Below are positions 25,863 through 34,151 of a stretch of DNA of 37,049 nt, one piece after another. The DNA comes from Aphodosoma sp051870875 (GTDB taxonomy: Bacteria > Bacteroidota > Bacteroidia > Bacteroidales > Paludibacteraceae). The notes beneath the pieces are model-generated. The model worked only from the letters and a program-made list of their open reading frames with translations, did not search any database and had not been told where the DNA came from. The stretch lies in contig JBJECG010000035.1 of the NCBI GenBank assembly GCA_051870875.1, positions 1 to 37,049 of the forward strand, given 5' to 3'. The translations under genes were made by a program, and so were the position numbers. How positions within the stretch are numbered: the stretch's first letter is position 1; every line of letters begins with the position of its first letter.

Positions 25863-26846
25863 TTATAAACTGCTAATAATAAGGCTGTTTGCTTGGTCTA
25901 TTATACCATTATCGAGAGACGCGAGATAGATTCGTGTGGTTGTTTCGGAATCGTGTCCGAGCCCTTCTGAAATGACGGATACAGGTATATTCTTGGCTCT
26001 GGCAATTGAAGCCCAGCTGTGGCGCGCCACATACATTGTCAGCGGGATACTGATACCAGCCATCGCAGCCACTGTCTTCAACGCGGTATTGATTTGCTGC
26101 AGCCTGTTTCTGTACCGGCAGCAATGTTCTTGTGACGGATATTCGAGTATCGGCAACATATAGGGACTGGAGGATGATGACTGATGTCCGGTATGCTTGT
26201 TTTCATATTTCGAAACTATTTCCTGCATACAATACTCCCATCGGACGCTAATCTGTTGACCGGTCTTGCTGCGCCTGTATACAAAGATTCCGTTTTTCAA
26301 ATCGGTTTTCCTCAGATGCGACATATCGATGAATGACATGCCCCGAGTATAAAATGAAAACATAAACATATCCCTGGCAAAATCGAGATCCGGATATGAT
26401 GACAAATCAAGATTTTTCATACGCCTGACCGCCTCAAACGAAACAGCCCGTTTGACAGTTTTGTCAATACCGGTGTATACGTGTCTGAAAGGGTATCGCT
26501 GTTCCGTCAAGCCATACTCAACAGCACGGTTATACACCGCCCTGAGGATACGCATGTAGAATGACACTGTATTTTTCGACACTCCCCGACCGAAAAGATA
26601 TGCTTCGTACCTCATCATCAAATCAGGACAAATATCCGCCAACAACAATTCCTCACCATTCATAAATTTCCGGAACCCGTTGAGGGTTGTAATATAGTTT
26701 TCCGCAGTACGGAACCTATTCAACATTTTCAGTTTGTATATTATACACTCCATAAAACCAAACATCGATTGCTTCGAATACCGACCGACCAGCCCTACCT
26801 TACCTGCAGCCGACTGAGATTCCAATTTTATTCTTACTGTTGCCAT
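25863..26846 (-). CDS. Tyrosine recombinase, probable DNA invertase
   Basis: A 327-residue protein with an N-terminal SAM-like core-binding domain (FRTAENYITTLNGFRKFM; FYMRILRAVYNRAVEYGL) and a catalytic domain. Catalytic residues seen: Arg in FYTRGMSFIDM (about 168), Lys in YRRSKTGQ (about 194), Arg in MYVARHSWASIA (about 274), His in GLGHDSETT (about 297) and Tyr in RIYLASLD (about 306). Short proteins of this kind act as promoter invertases in Bacteroides. Its 3' end is 27 bp from the right inverted repeat, so the repeats are its likely substrate. A bidirectional terminator shields it from upstream genes. It is distinct from the 407-residue integrase at 31 kb. Confidence 0.9.
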   Translation of the reverse strand: MATVRIKLESQSAAGKVGLVGRYSKQSMFGFMECIIYKLKMLNRFRTAENYITTLNGFRKFMNGEELLLADICPDLMMRYEAYLFGRGVSKNTVSFYMRILRAVYNRAVEYGLTEQRYPFRHVYTGIDKTVKRAVSFEAVRRMKNLDLSSYPDLDFARDMFMFSFYTRGMSFIDMSHLRKTDLKNGIFVYRRSKTGQQISVRWEYCMQEIVSKYENKHTGHQSSSSSPYMLPILEYPSQEHCCRYRNRLQQINTALKTVAAMAGISIPLTMYVARHSWASIARAKNIPVSVISEGLGHDSETTTRIYLASLDNGIIDQANSLIISSL

Positions 26847-26893
26847 ATAAACATTAGACTATTTATCGTTTTTATAAATATGCAAGACCGTTA

Positions 26894-26938
26894 AAAGCAA
26901 AAAGACCGGCACTTATACAGAGCCGGTCTTTTTGCTTT
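26894..26938 (-). terminator. Strong bidirectional terminator before the recombinase gene
   Basis: A 17-bp inverted repeat (arms 26894-26910 and 26922-26938) with core AAAGACCGGC / GCCGGTCTTT, 11-nt loop, and T-rich arms on both strands. It would end the minus-strand lspA-DUF4296 transcript and insulate the DGR island on its right side. Confidence 0.85.
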
Positions 26939-26975
26939 ATTCTACAACAACTATAATTTCAGCCAGAAATTCATT

Positions 26976-27305
26976 TCAGATTTCACGGACAACGGTTTCA
27001 GATGTAATTTTGAAATTGCAGAGGGAAAGATGCTGCCAAAGAAGCAGGCGTCCGGAATAGCCGACAGCGAGGGGCTGTACAATAGTACGCACATCAACCC
27101 CTTCGGCCAACAACGGCACAATGACATCGGCTGTTATCAGTCCGCTGTAATATGGGGTTGAAGCCGGTTCCATACAGAAATCGTCCAATGGCACTACAGC
27201 CAAAACAATCCCGTTGACATTACGCTGGACACGCGATGCAGGCAAAATATCCTGTCCTGACAAAGCCACCATAGTAGCAGCCACGTAATTGCCAGCCATA
27301 ATCAT
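26976..27305 (-). CDS. Hypothetical protein downstream of DUF4296 gene
   Basis: A 109-residue protein; the start at 27305 overlaps the upstream stop by 4 bp (ATGA), and a second ATG lies at 27299. I do not recognise the family. The sequence is mixed hydrophobic without a clear signal peptide or membrane span: GNYVAATMVALSGQDILPAS, DVIVPLLAEGVDVRTIVQPL, then a C-terminus NFKITSETVVREI. It is the last gene of the lspA cluster and is followed by a strong terminator. The overlap and terminator support it as a real gene. The statement of function stays open. Confidence 0.6.
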   Translation of the reverse strand: MIMAGNYVAATMVALSGQDILPASRVQRNVNGIVLAVVPLDDFCMEPASTPYYSGLITADVIVPLLAEGVDVRTIVQPLAVGYSGRLLLWQHLSLCNFKITSETVVREI

Positions 27306-28156
27306 CTCTTTTTCCTGCGAGAACGTTCCACAGCATCCTGCGCATCCCTGACTTCACGCCGTACCTGCGCAGAGACTGGCGAGTCGTAACGGTGATATTT
27401 TCGGTTCAACTTAACGTTTCTGATATCCAATGTAGTAAGATAAAACGGTTCGTCGGCCAAAATGATCTGCAAACGACATACAGCCACCGTATCGGGCAAA
27501 CGCTTGAAATAGTGATAATGCCGCATACGACTGTCGGCAAATGAAGTGTAGCTCAAAGTGTCTTTAACCGAATCGGCATAATGAAACACAAGCTGTGTGC
27601 TGAACCTGCTGGCCGAATCAAGCGCGGCAGCTTTCATATACACATCGAATATCAGGTCATTGCCCCGGGCAAAATAGTCAGAATCGTTGATTTCAAAGCG
27701 GACTGAGTCCGGATCGATAATCTTTGAACTCCGGTTTTCCAATAATTGTACCCGCTGCCATTTCCACATGTCGAAATAATCAATGGAATCCAAATATGTA
27801 GGTTTATGATCGGGGTGAAACATATAGTTTTCCACATTGCCCTGCAATTCATCAGTACGCTGGCGCAACGTATCGTATATAAGCACAATCTTGTCGGGAT
27901 GTCCGGCATACCACTCCAATGAACGGTCAAACTCTTGTTTCGTCACGCCCCATTTTCCGAATACCGAATTGTAATATTCCTGCTTCTCTGCATTGGTACA
28001 ATGATCTGCCATAACGGACAATACGGCATCCGTGCGATGAATGTCAAACAACACATCCGCCATCTTTTCAGGGGACAATACAGAAGAAGGACGGGTGTCG
28101 CACCCCACCACCATACTGGCCAGAACTATAAACAACAGATACCTGAGTAGTCTCAT
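27302..28156 (-). CDS. DUF4296 lipoprotein
   Basis: A 284-residue protein. The N-terminus MRLLRYLLFIVLASMVVGCD has a lipobox (VVGC), so it should be lipid-anchored. DUF4296 features follow: LSPEKMADVLFDIHRTDAVL, EYYNSVFGKWGVTKQEFDRS, and LEWYAGHPDKIVLIYDTL. Beyond about residue 130 the sequence is poorly characterised and ends in a basic, Arg/Lys-rich tail. The function of DUF4296 is unknown. It overlaps lspA by 4 bp; pairing of a lipoprotein with the lipoprotein signal peptidase is common in Bacteroidales. Confidence 0.85.
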   Translation of the reverse strand: MRLLRYLLFIVLASMVVGCDTRPSSVLSPEKMADVLFDIHRTDAVLSVMADHCTNAEKQEYYNSVFGKWGVTKQEFDRSLEWYAGHPDKIVLIYDTLRQRTDELQGNVENYMFHPDHKPTYLDSIDYFDMWKWQRVQLLENRSSKIIDPDSVRFEINDSDYFARGNDLIFDVYMKAAALDSASRFSTQLVFHYADSVKDTLSYTSFADSRMRHYHYFKRLPDTVAVCRLQIILADEPFYLTTLDIRNVKLNRKYHRYDSPVSAQVRREVRDAQDAVERSRRKKR

Positions 28157-28797
28157 TTCACTTGTTTACTTGAAAAAACAGCATCGATAGAACGGCTAAA
28201 ATCGCGGTGATAGAATATAACCAACACAATCACGCACACTGTAATATAGCTGTCGGCCAGATTGAATACAGGACTGAAGAACACATCACCGCCCAAAAAC
28301 GGTACCCAGTCTGGGAACGTGAACAGCGGGAAATAAAACATATCCACCACATTGCCCATAAACCACGAAGCATACCCTTGTCCTACCCCGCACAACGAAG
28401 CCACATGGTAAGGGGTGCTGGCAGTGAATATCTCACCATACACGAGGCAATCTATCAAATTACCCACAGCACCTGCCAATACCAGCATAATAACGGTAAT
28501 GTAACCTGTACTGTACTTTTTCCTGAACAGCCAAACCACATACCAGACCATCAAACCAGAGGCTACAATACGGAAAGCAGTAAGAAATATCTTGCTGCCA
28601 AACGACATGCCAAATGCCATACCAGGATTCTCCACAAAACAGATGTGGAACCAATCAAAAATACGGACACACTCGCCAAGGGTAAAATGAAGCTTGATAT
28701 AAAACTTGAGCAACTGGTCGGCAACCAAAGCCACCATAATGACAAGACAAGGGAGAAAAATCCTTTTGAACTGCCGCATCTGGTTATGTAGTGTCAT
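28153..28797 (-). CDS. lspA: Lipoprotein signal peptidase (signal peptidase II)
   Basis: A 214-residue membrane protein with four spans, longer than the about 160 residues of enterobacterial LspA, as usual for Bacteroidota. Conserved boxes: VADQLLKFYIK (first Asp), CFVENPGMAFG, GAVGNLIDCLVYG and GNVVDMFYFP with VFNLADSYI; the two catalytic Asp are in NLID/NVVD and NLAD. It cleaves prolipoproteins ahead of the lipidated Cys. The start at 28797 overlaps the TraR/DksA stop (ATGA); an alternative ATG lies six codons in. Confidence 0.95.
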   Translation of the reverse strand: MTLHNQMRQFKRIFLPCLVIMVALVADQLLKFYIKLHFTLGECVRIFDWFHICFVENPGMAFGMSFGSKIFLTAFRIVASGLMVWYVVWLFRKKYSTGYITVIMLVLAGAVGNLIDCLVYGEIFTASTPYHVASLCGVGQGYASWFMGNVVDMFYFPLFTFPDWVPFLGGDVFFSPVFNLADSYITVCVIVLVIFYHRDFSRSIDAVFSSKQVK

Positions 28798-29171
28798 TTC
28801 TTGCTATTTTTTGCCTCTATACTAAGCGTTGCATGAGGTACGGCACGAAGCCTCTCTTTAGGGATAAGCTTTCCTGTTTCGCGACATATACCATACGTCT
28901 TGTTTTCGATACGAACCAAAGCAGCCTGCAAATGCTGGATAAACTTCATCTGACGCTGAGCCAGCTGCCCCTGCGATTCCTTCATCAGAGTAGAAGCTCC
29001 TTCTTCAAGAGTCTTGAAAGTTGGTGATGTGTCGTTGACATCGTTACCTTCGGCATTGCTGATTGTACAACGCAGAGCATCGTATTCTTTCTGGGCACGC
29101 TCCAATTTCTCCAATATTATCTGACGGAACTCCTCAAGTTCAGCATCGGAATAACGAGTTTTCTCTTCCAT
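28794..29171 (-). CDS. TraR/DksA-family protein with degenerate zinc finger
   Basis: A 125-residue protein. The coiled-coil part runs from ELEEFRQIILEKLERAQKEY to GQLAQRQMKFIQHLQAALVR, and the finger region is NKTYGICRETGKLIPKERLRAVPHAT. Only one of the four zinc cysteines remains (C in GIC); the others are Thr, Pro or His, so zinc binding is doubtful. Bacteroidota DksA-like proteins of this kind are common and may act on RNA polymerase through the secondary channel. It precedes lspA with a 4-bp overlap, a typical Bacteroidales order. Confidence 0.85.
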   Translation of the reverse strand: MEEKTRYSDAELEEFRQIILEKLERAQKEYDALRCTISNAEGNDVNDTSPTFKTLEEGASTLMKESQGQLAQRQMKFIQHLQAALVRIENKTYGICRETGKLIPKERLRAVPHATLSIEAKNSKK

Positions 29172-29219
29172 AACATTGTGGTTTAAAAAGATTATAAATA
29201 TGTTTTTTCAATCCGCAGG

Positions 29220-29978
29220 CTATAAGTTGGCCCGCCGCACTTTCTTGAACAAATCAGACGCAAAGACAAAATTCGCAAGCGATTCATTGTCAGATGTAAA
29301 TATTGTGTCTTTAGAACCTTCCCACGCTTTTTGGCCGTTTTCAATCAATATAATCTGAGCACCGGTCTCCATTATAGAATTCATATCATGAGTATTCACA
29401 ATAGTTGTTATACCAAACTCTGCAGTGATATCCTCAATCAAGCGGTCAATAACCAATGAAGTGACCGGATCAAGTCCTGAGTTAGGCTCATCGCAGAAAA
29501 GATATTTCGGGTTCAGGGCAATGGCACGTGCAATGGCAACACGTTTCTGCATGCCGCCACTGATTTCGCCGGGAAAAAGGTTGTATTTATCATGGGTAAG
29601 ATTAACGCGTGAAAGACAAAACGAAGCGCGCTCCTCCATCTCCTTTCTGGTCATCGGGGCAAACATCTGCAACGGGAACATGACATTTCCGAGGACTGTC
29701 TGCGAATCGAAAAGAGCAGAGCCCTGAAAGAGCATTCCGACTTCCTGACGGAGCTTCTTCACCTCCTCATCGGACATCTCGGTAATCTCGCGACCGTCAT
29801 AACAAACAGAGCCGCTGTCCACCCGAAAAAGGCCGATAATACATTTCATCAGCACCGTCTTGCCAGAGCCGCTTTTCCCGATGATCTGATTCACTTTGCC
29901 ATCATAGAAACACGCAGATACATCAGATAGCACCTGCTTACCATCGAAAGACTTGTATATATCCTTTACCTCTATCAT
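29220..29978 (-). CDS. MlaF-type ABC transporter ATP-binding protein
   Basis: A 252-residue ATPase: Walker A GKSGSGKTVLMKC, Q-loop LFQGSALFDSQT, signature ISGGMQKRVAIA and Walker B YLFCDEPNSGLDP. The LFQGSALFDS and EPNSGLDP wording is that of the MlaF/Ttg2A phospholipid-transport group. It sits 1 bp after the MlaE-type permease. No MlaD-like gene follows; the next gene is the TraR/DksA-like one. Substrate is likely membrane lipid, by family. Confidence 0.9.
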   Translation of the reverse strand: MIEVKDIYKSFDGKQVLSDVSACFYDGKVNQIIGKSGSGKTVLMKCIIGLFRVDSGSVCYDGREITEMSDEEVKKLRQEVGMLFQGSALFDSQTVLGNVMFPLQMFAPMTRKEMEERASFCLSRVNLTHDKYNLFPGEISGGMQKRVAIARAIALNPKYLFCDEPNSGLDPVTSLVIDRLIEDITAEFGITTIVNTHDMNSIMETGAQIILIENGQKAWEGSKDTIFTSDNESLANFVFASDLFKKVRRANL

Positions 29979-29979
29979 A

Positions 29980-30726
29980 TTATGTAAGCATTATGTTGGT
30001 GAGTACAATATCCGCCAACAGAATGGCCACACTACTGTTTACCACAGCAGACGTGCTGGCACGTCCCACAGCCAACGCACCGCCAAAAGCGTTGTATCCA
30101 TAATATGCAGATATCGAAGCTATAATAAAGCCGAAAAAGACCGATTTGATAACACTATATGTAAAATAAAACGGTATAAAGGCATATTGGATGCCATATA
30201 TATAATCACTCATGGTAATCAGATCGGTAAACTCAGCCACACCTGCTCCGCCCAACAGACCCAAAGCCACACACAAAATAACCAATACCGGCATGAATAT
30301 AACCAATGCAGCTATTTTGGGCATTATAAGGTAATTAGCAGAGTTGACACCCATGATCTCCATAGCATCTATCTGCTCGGAAACCCGCATAGATCCTATT
30401 TCGGACGCTATATTAGAGCCGACTTTTCCGGCCAACAGAAGACTCATGATAGTTGACGAAAACTCCAAGAGGTAGGTGTCACGAAGCATCAACCCGGTAG
30501 TATACCGAGGCAATAACGGATTTTCAGTATTCAACACTACCTGCATAGTCATAATCACACCCATAAAAACAGAGATAATGAGAATGATACCTATCGAATC
30601 AGTTCCCAATTTCTCCATTTCACGCGGTATCTGACGCAGCAACATCCTTGCATTGTCTGGTTTTGCAAAAGTTTTACGCATCAGCAAGCAGTATTCACCA
30701 ACTTCCCTAAAAAAGTTCTTTATCAT
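29980..30726 (-). CDS. MlaE-family ABC transporter permease
   Basis: A 248-residue membrane protein with the MlaE pattern: MGVIMTMQVVLN, LLLAGKVGSNIASEIGSMRV (glutamate-containing EIG motif), SEQIDAMEIMGVNSANYLIM, then further spans and a C-terminal ADIVLTNIML. MlaE forms a dimer with two MlaF ATPases to move phospholipids between membranes. The gene is first of a two-gene operon with the ATPase, and has a promoter-like element 20-56 bp upstream. Confidence 0.9.
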   Translation of the reverse strand: MIKNFFREVGEYCLLMRKTFAKPDNARMLLRQIPREMEKLGTDSIGIILIISVFMGVIMTMQVVLNTENPLLPRYTTGLMLRDTYLLEFSSTIMSLLLAGKVGSNIASEIGSMRVSEQIDAMEIMGVNSANYLIMPKIAALVIFMPVLVILCVALGLLGGAGVAEFTDLITMSDYIYGIQYAFIPFYFTYSVIKSVFFGFIIASISAYYGYNAFGGALAVGRASTSAVVNSSVAILLADIVLTNIMLT

Positions 30727-30745
30727 AGGGGTAAAATTTTATCCG

Positions 30746-30782
30746 GGTACAAAGTTACGAAAAAATGCTGGAATAACCGCGA
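30746..30782 (-). promoter_or_regulatory. Promoter of the MlaE/MlaF-type operon
   Basis: Minus strand: GCGGTTATT, then GCATTTTTT, then TAACTTTG as the -7 element. It shares 29 of 37 positions with the element ahead of glycerate kinase (5123-5159). Confidence 0.6.
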
Positions 30783-31022
30783 AAAATGGGAGAAATGACG
30801 CTAAATGACTTTATACCAATGTCGTTACGGTGTCAGATGAGGACAAACCGAAAAAGCGGAAAATGCAAGAAAAAGCAAAATATAGCAGGAGAACGGTTTG
30901 CAAATCATTACCCAAGAAAATGTAAGATTTAACACATGTAGGTCGCTTTTGCACCGTTTGTCACCGATTTGCGTATCAAGGTATAACTCGTTGAGTAATA
31001 ACTTTGCAAACAAAAAACGAGT
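30783..31022. other. Boundary region between host operon and mobile element
   Basis: No gene is recognised; minus-strand frames here are antisense. The element's left end should lie somewhere in this stretch, but no direct-repeat att core could be matched to sequence on the right. A TAACTTTG -7-like element at 30999-31006 precedes the integrase ATG by 16 bp. No tRNA gene is visible at the junction. Confidence 0.4.
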
Positions 31023-32246
31023 ATGGCAAGAAGCACATTCAAAGTGCTGTTCTACGTGAACGGCAGCAAGGAGAAAAACGGCATTGTCCCCATTATGGGA
31101 CGAGTAACAATCAACGGTTCTGTGGCACAGTTCAGTTGCAAGCAAACCATCCCGAAAACGCTTTGGGATGCGAAAGGCAACAGAGCCAAAGGCAAAAGCA
31201 TCGAAGCGAGGGACATCAACCATGCTTTGGACAACATCAAGGCACAAATCATCAAGCATTACCAGCGCATTTCAGACAGAGAGGCGTATGTTACGGCTGA
31301 GATGGTGCGCAATGCCTATCAAGGAATCGGCAGCGAGTATGAAACATTGCTCGGAGCATTTGACAAGGACAACGCCACGTTTCAAAAACGTGTGGGAACT
31401 GACCGTGTAAAAGGAACTTACATGGCAAGGGTTCGTGCAAGAAACCATGTGGCGGCATTCATCAAGGCGAACTACAAGCGAAGCGACCTGTCTATGCTTG
31501 AACTGACACCCGACTTTATCAAGGAGTTTGCCGTTTTCCTTTCCACCGACAGAGGATTGCAGAACGGTAGTATCTGGACTAACTGCATGTGGCTGAAAGG
31601 TGTGGTCATGCGTGCGCACTTCAACGGACTGATACCGAGAAATACGTTTGCCCAATTCCACATTAGCCCCAACATAAAGGAACGTGAGTATCTGACGGAA
31701 GAAGAACTGAAAACATTGATGACACACGAATTTGCTGATGCCAAACTTTCCTACATCCGTGACATCTTTGTTTTCGCCAGCTTTACAGCACTTTCATTCG
31801 TGGATGTCAAGGAACTTACCACTGATGATATAGTAGAGGTGAACGGCGAGAAGTGGATATTATCCAAGCGGCACAAGACCAAAGTCCCGTTCCAAGTGAA
31901 ACTGCTTGACATCCCTTTGCAGATTATCAAGCGTTACGAGGAGTTCCAAACGGATAAGTCTGTTTTCCCTAATCTGAACTATTGGTCTATATGCAAACCA
32001 TTGAAAAAGATGATAAAAGAGTGTGGAATCACAAAGGACATCTCATTCCATTGTGCGAGACATGGGTTCGCCACCCTCGCACTAAGTAAAGGTATGCCGA
32101 TTGAAAGTGTCAGCCGTGTGTTGGGACATACGAACATCGTAACAACCCAACTCTATGCGAAGATAACCACGCAGAAGATAGACCACGACCTTACAATGTT
32201 CGGTGACAAGCTGAATCAGTCTTTTGGAAACACAACAATGGCATAG
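31023..32246 (+). CDS. Tyrosine integrase of an NBU-like mobilizable element
   Basis: A 407-residue protein starting MARSTFKVLFYVNGSKEKNG, the Bacteroidetes integrase arm-binding opening. The catalytic domain has VFASFTALSFVDVKELT, in which the usual first Arg is replaced by Ser as in IntDOT-type enzymes; then KRHKTKVPF (Lys), FHCARHGFATLA (HxxR), VLGHTNIVTTQLYAKI (His and Tyr). It would integrate and excise the element. It is followed 4 bp later by a small co-directional gene. It is unlike the short recombinase at 25863 in size and motifs. Confidence 0.92.
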   Translation: MARSTFKVLFYVNGSKEKNGIVPIMGRVTINGSVAQFSCKQTIPKTLWDAKGNRAKGKSIEARDINHALDNIKAQIIKHYQRISDREAYVTAEMVRNAYQGIGSEYETLLGAFDKDNATFQKRVGTDRVKGTYMARVRARNHVAAFIKANYKRSDLSMLELTPDFIKEFAVFLSTDRGLQNGSIWTNCMWLKGVVMRAHFNGLIPRNTFAQFHISPNIKEREYLTEEELKTLMTHEFADAKLSYIRDIFVFASFTALSFVDVKELTTDDIVEVNGEKWILSKRHKTKVPFQVKLLDIPLQIIKRYEEFQTDKSVFPNLNYWSICKPLKKMIKECGITKDISFHCARHGFATLALSKGMPIESVSRVLGHTNIVTTQLYAKITTQKIDHDLTMFGDKLNQSFGNTTMA

Positions 32247-32250
32247 GAGT

Positions 32251-32634
32251 ATGGGAAGAGACATCATAAGAATAGACGAGTTCGGCAATGTAATTTTACC
32301 GAATGACATAACCAATGTATGGATGAACGAAGCCGAGCTGTTGGATTTGTTCGGTGTTACCGCCCCGAACATTCGGGCTGGGATAAAGGCTCTTTGCAAG
32401 AGTAGTGTGTTGAGAGAGTACAAGATAAAGCGTACTATACGCCTATCCGACAAGTACAGTATGAAACTTTACAACCTTGAAACAATAATCGCCCTCGCTT
32501 TCCACTTCGGCACATTCGGAGCAAAGCAGGTGCGCAATGCAATTCTGAAAAGGCTGTACTTGCGAAAAGAGAAACAAACCATCTTCTTTTCGCTGAACAG
32601 TACCGATATAGCCAAGTCCAAATACCTCTCGTAG
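32251..32634 (+). CDS. Conserved small protein of the mobilizable element
   Basis: About 127 residues from MGRDIIRIDEFGNVILP; an in-frame extension to 32224 lies inside the integrase gene. WMNEAELLDLFGVTAPNIRA looks like a helix-turn-helix, and YNLETIIALAFHFGTFGAKQ is faintly like the core of RhuM-type proteins. It could regulate excision, as small ORFs beside NBU integrases do, but no family is firmly recognised. A strong terminator follows. Confidence 0.65.
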   Translation: MGRDIIRIDEFGNVILPNDITNVWMNEAELLDLFGVTAPNIRAGIKALCKSSVLREYKIKRTIRLSDKYSMKLYNLETIIALAFHFGTFGAKQVRNAILKRLYLRKEKQTIFFSLNSTDIAKSKYLS

Positions 32635-32713
32635 ATTTGGATGAGGTACTGACATAATGCAGTCGGTAAATCTGCAAGTCAGAACAACAACACGACAGAT
32701 ACTCTGATTTTTT

Positions 32714-32757
32714 CTCCCGAAAAGCAAATGGTTACATTACGCTTTTCGGGAGTTTTT
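32714..32757 (+). terminator. Terminator after the integrase cluster
   Basis: CTCCCGAAAAGC (32714-32725) and GCTTTTCGGGAG (32741-32752) form a 12-bp stem, followed by TTTTT on the plus strand. Confidence 0.88.
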
Positions 32758-32909
32758 CGTCTTTTCAATCCAATTCCATTGACAAACCATTGAAAGTTTT
32801 TGCTCCGAGGGGCTTTTTTCTGTATTCTGCTATATTTTGCATAACAACTTATCCATTAAATGCTTATACTTTTGTGGCTGGTATTTTTCAAACTTAAAAC
32901 CATTTGATT

Positions 32910-34151
32910 ATGTCAGCTAACAAACAACAAGACAGCCACAAACCGCCATCAGATGGCAGCGTGGCAAAAGAAGAGTTCATCCGAGTGGGAACAACGCTCT
33001 ACAAGATTGTGGAGCAACCGAGACTGAACGGAGGGTATGTAAAGAAACGCATCGCGTGGAACAACGAGACCCTGCGCCAGGACTATGGCAAGGACTACAT
33101 CGGCAGCGTTCCCAAGTATGACGGTTTCTGCACCGTTCCCGAACACATCGGCTACCGCCCCGTGGTCGGTAAGTTTCTTAACCTCTATGAACCGATAGAC
33201 CACCAACCAAAGGAAGGGGATTTCTCTCACATCCAATCATTGGTACGGCACATCTTCGGGGAGCAATACGAGTTAGGAATGGACTATCTGCAGTTGCTCT
33301 ACCTGCAACCCATTCAGAAGTTGCCTATCCTGCTGTTGGTATCGGAAGAACGCAACACGGGCAAGAGTACGTTTCTCAACTTTCTAAAAGCCCTCTTTCA
33401 GAACAATGTCACGTTCAACACCAACGAAGATTTCCGCAGTCAGTTCAATTCCGATTGGGCAGGAAAGCTCCTTATCGTGGTGGATGAGGTGCTGCTCAAC
33501 CGCAGGGAGGACAGTGAGAGGTTAAAGAACCTCAGTACAACCCTATCCTATAAGGTGGAAGCCAAAGGCAAAGACCGTGACGAGATAGCGTTCTTTGCCA
33601 AGTTCGTGCTATGCTCCAACAACGAGTATCTGCCTGTAATCATAGATGCAGGGGAAACACGCTATTGGGTACGCAAGATAGACCGCTTGCAGTCCGATGA
33701 CACCGACTTTCTGCAAAAGCTGAAAGCGGAGACACCCGCCTTTCTCCATTTCCTGCAACATAGACAGCTATCCACCGAAAAGGAAAGCCGTATGTGGTTT
33801 GCTCCCTCATTGCTGCATACCGAAGCCTTGCAGAAGATTATCCGCAGCAACCGCAACCGATTGGAGTTAGAGATGCAAGAACTTATCCTTGACATCATGG
33901 ATAGTGTCGGCACGGACACATTCTCATTCTGTTACAACGACCTTCTTCTTTTGTTGGTACACTCGCAGATAAAAGTGGAGAAGCACCAAGTCCGTAAGGT
34001 ATTGCAGGAGTGTTGGAAACTAACACCTGCACCGAATACACTTACTTACACCACCTATCAAGTGGACTATACCCGAGAGTGCCGATATTCTCCCATACGA
34101 AGAATCGGACGGTTCTATACCGTAACAAGAGAACAGCTGGCAATACTCTGA
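32910..34151 (+). CDS. P4-type (SF3-like) replicative helicase of the mobile element
   Basis: About 413 residues from ATG at 32910, MSANKQQDSHKPP. The N-terminal part includes GFCTVPEHIGYRPVVGKFLN. The ATPase core has Walker A SEERNTGKSTFLNFL, Walker B KLLIVVDEVLLN and motif C KFVLCSNNEYLPVIID, followed by arginine-rich RYWVRKIDRL. This is the DUF5906/P4 primase-helicase pattern found in mobile elements; it would unwind the element for replication after transfer. It starts a new unit after the terminator at 32714-32757 and is followed by the primase gene. Confidence 0.82.
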   Translation: MSANKQQDSHKPPSDGSVAKEEFIRVGTTLYKIVEQPRLNGGYVKKRIAWNNETLRQDYGKDYIGSVPKYDGFCTVPEHIGYRPVVGKFLNLYEPIDHQPKEGDFSHIQSLVRHIFGEQYELGMDYLQLLYLQPIQKLPILLLVSEERNTGKSTFLNFLKALFQNNVTFNTNEDFRSQFNSDWAGKLLIVVDEVLLNRREDSERLKNLSTTLSYKVEAKGKDRDEIAFFAKFVLCSNNEYLPVIIDAGETRYWVRKIDRLQSDDTDFLQKLKAETPAFLHFLQHRQLSTEKESRMWFAPSLLHTEALQKIIRSNRNRLELEMQELILDIMDSVGTDTFSFCYNDLLLLLVHSQIKVEKHQVRKVLQECWKLTPAPNTLTYTTYQVDYTRECRYSPIRRIGRFYTVTREQLAIL

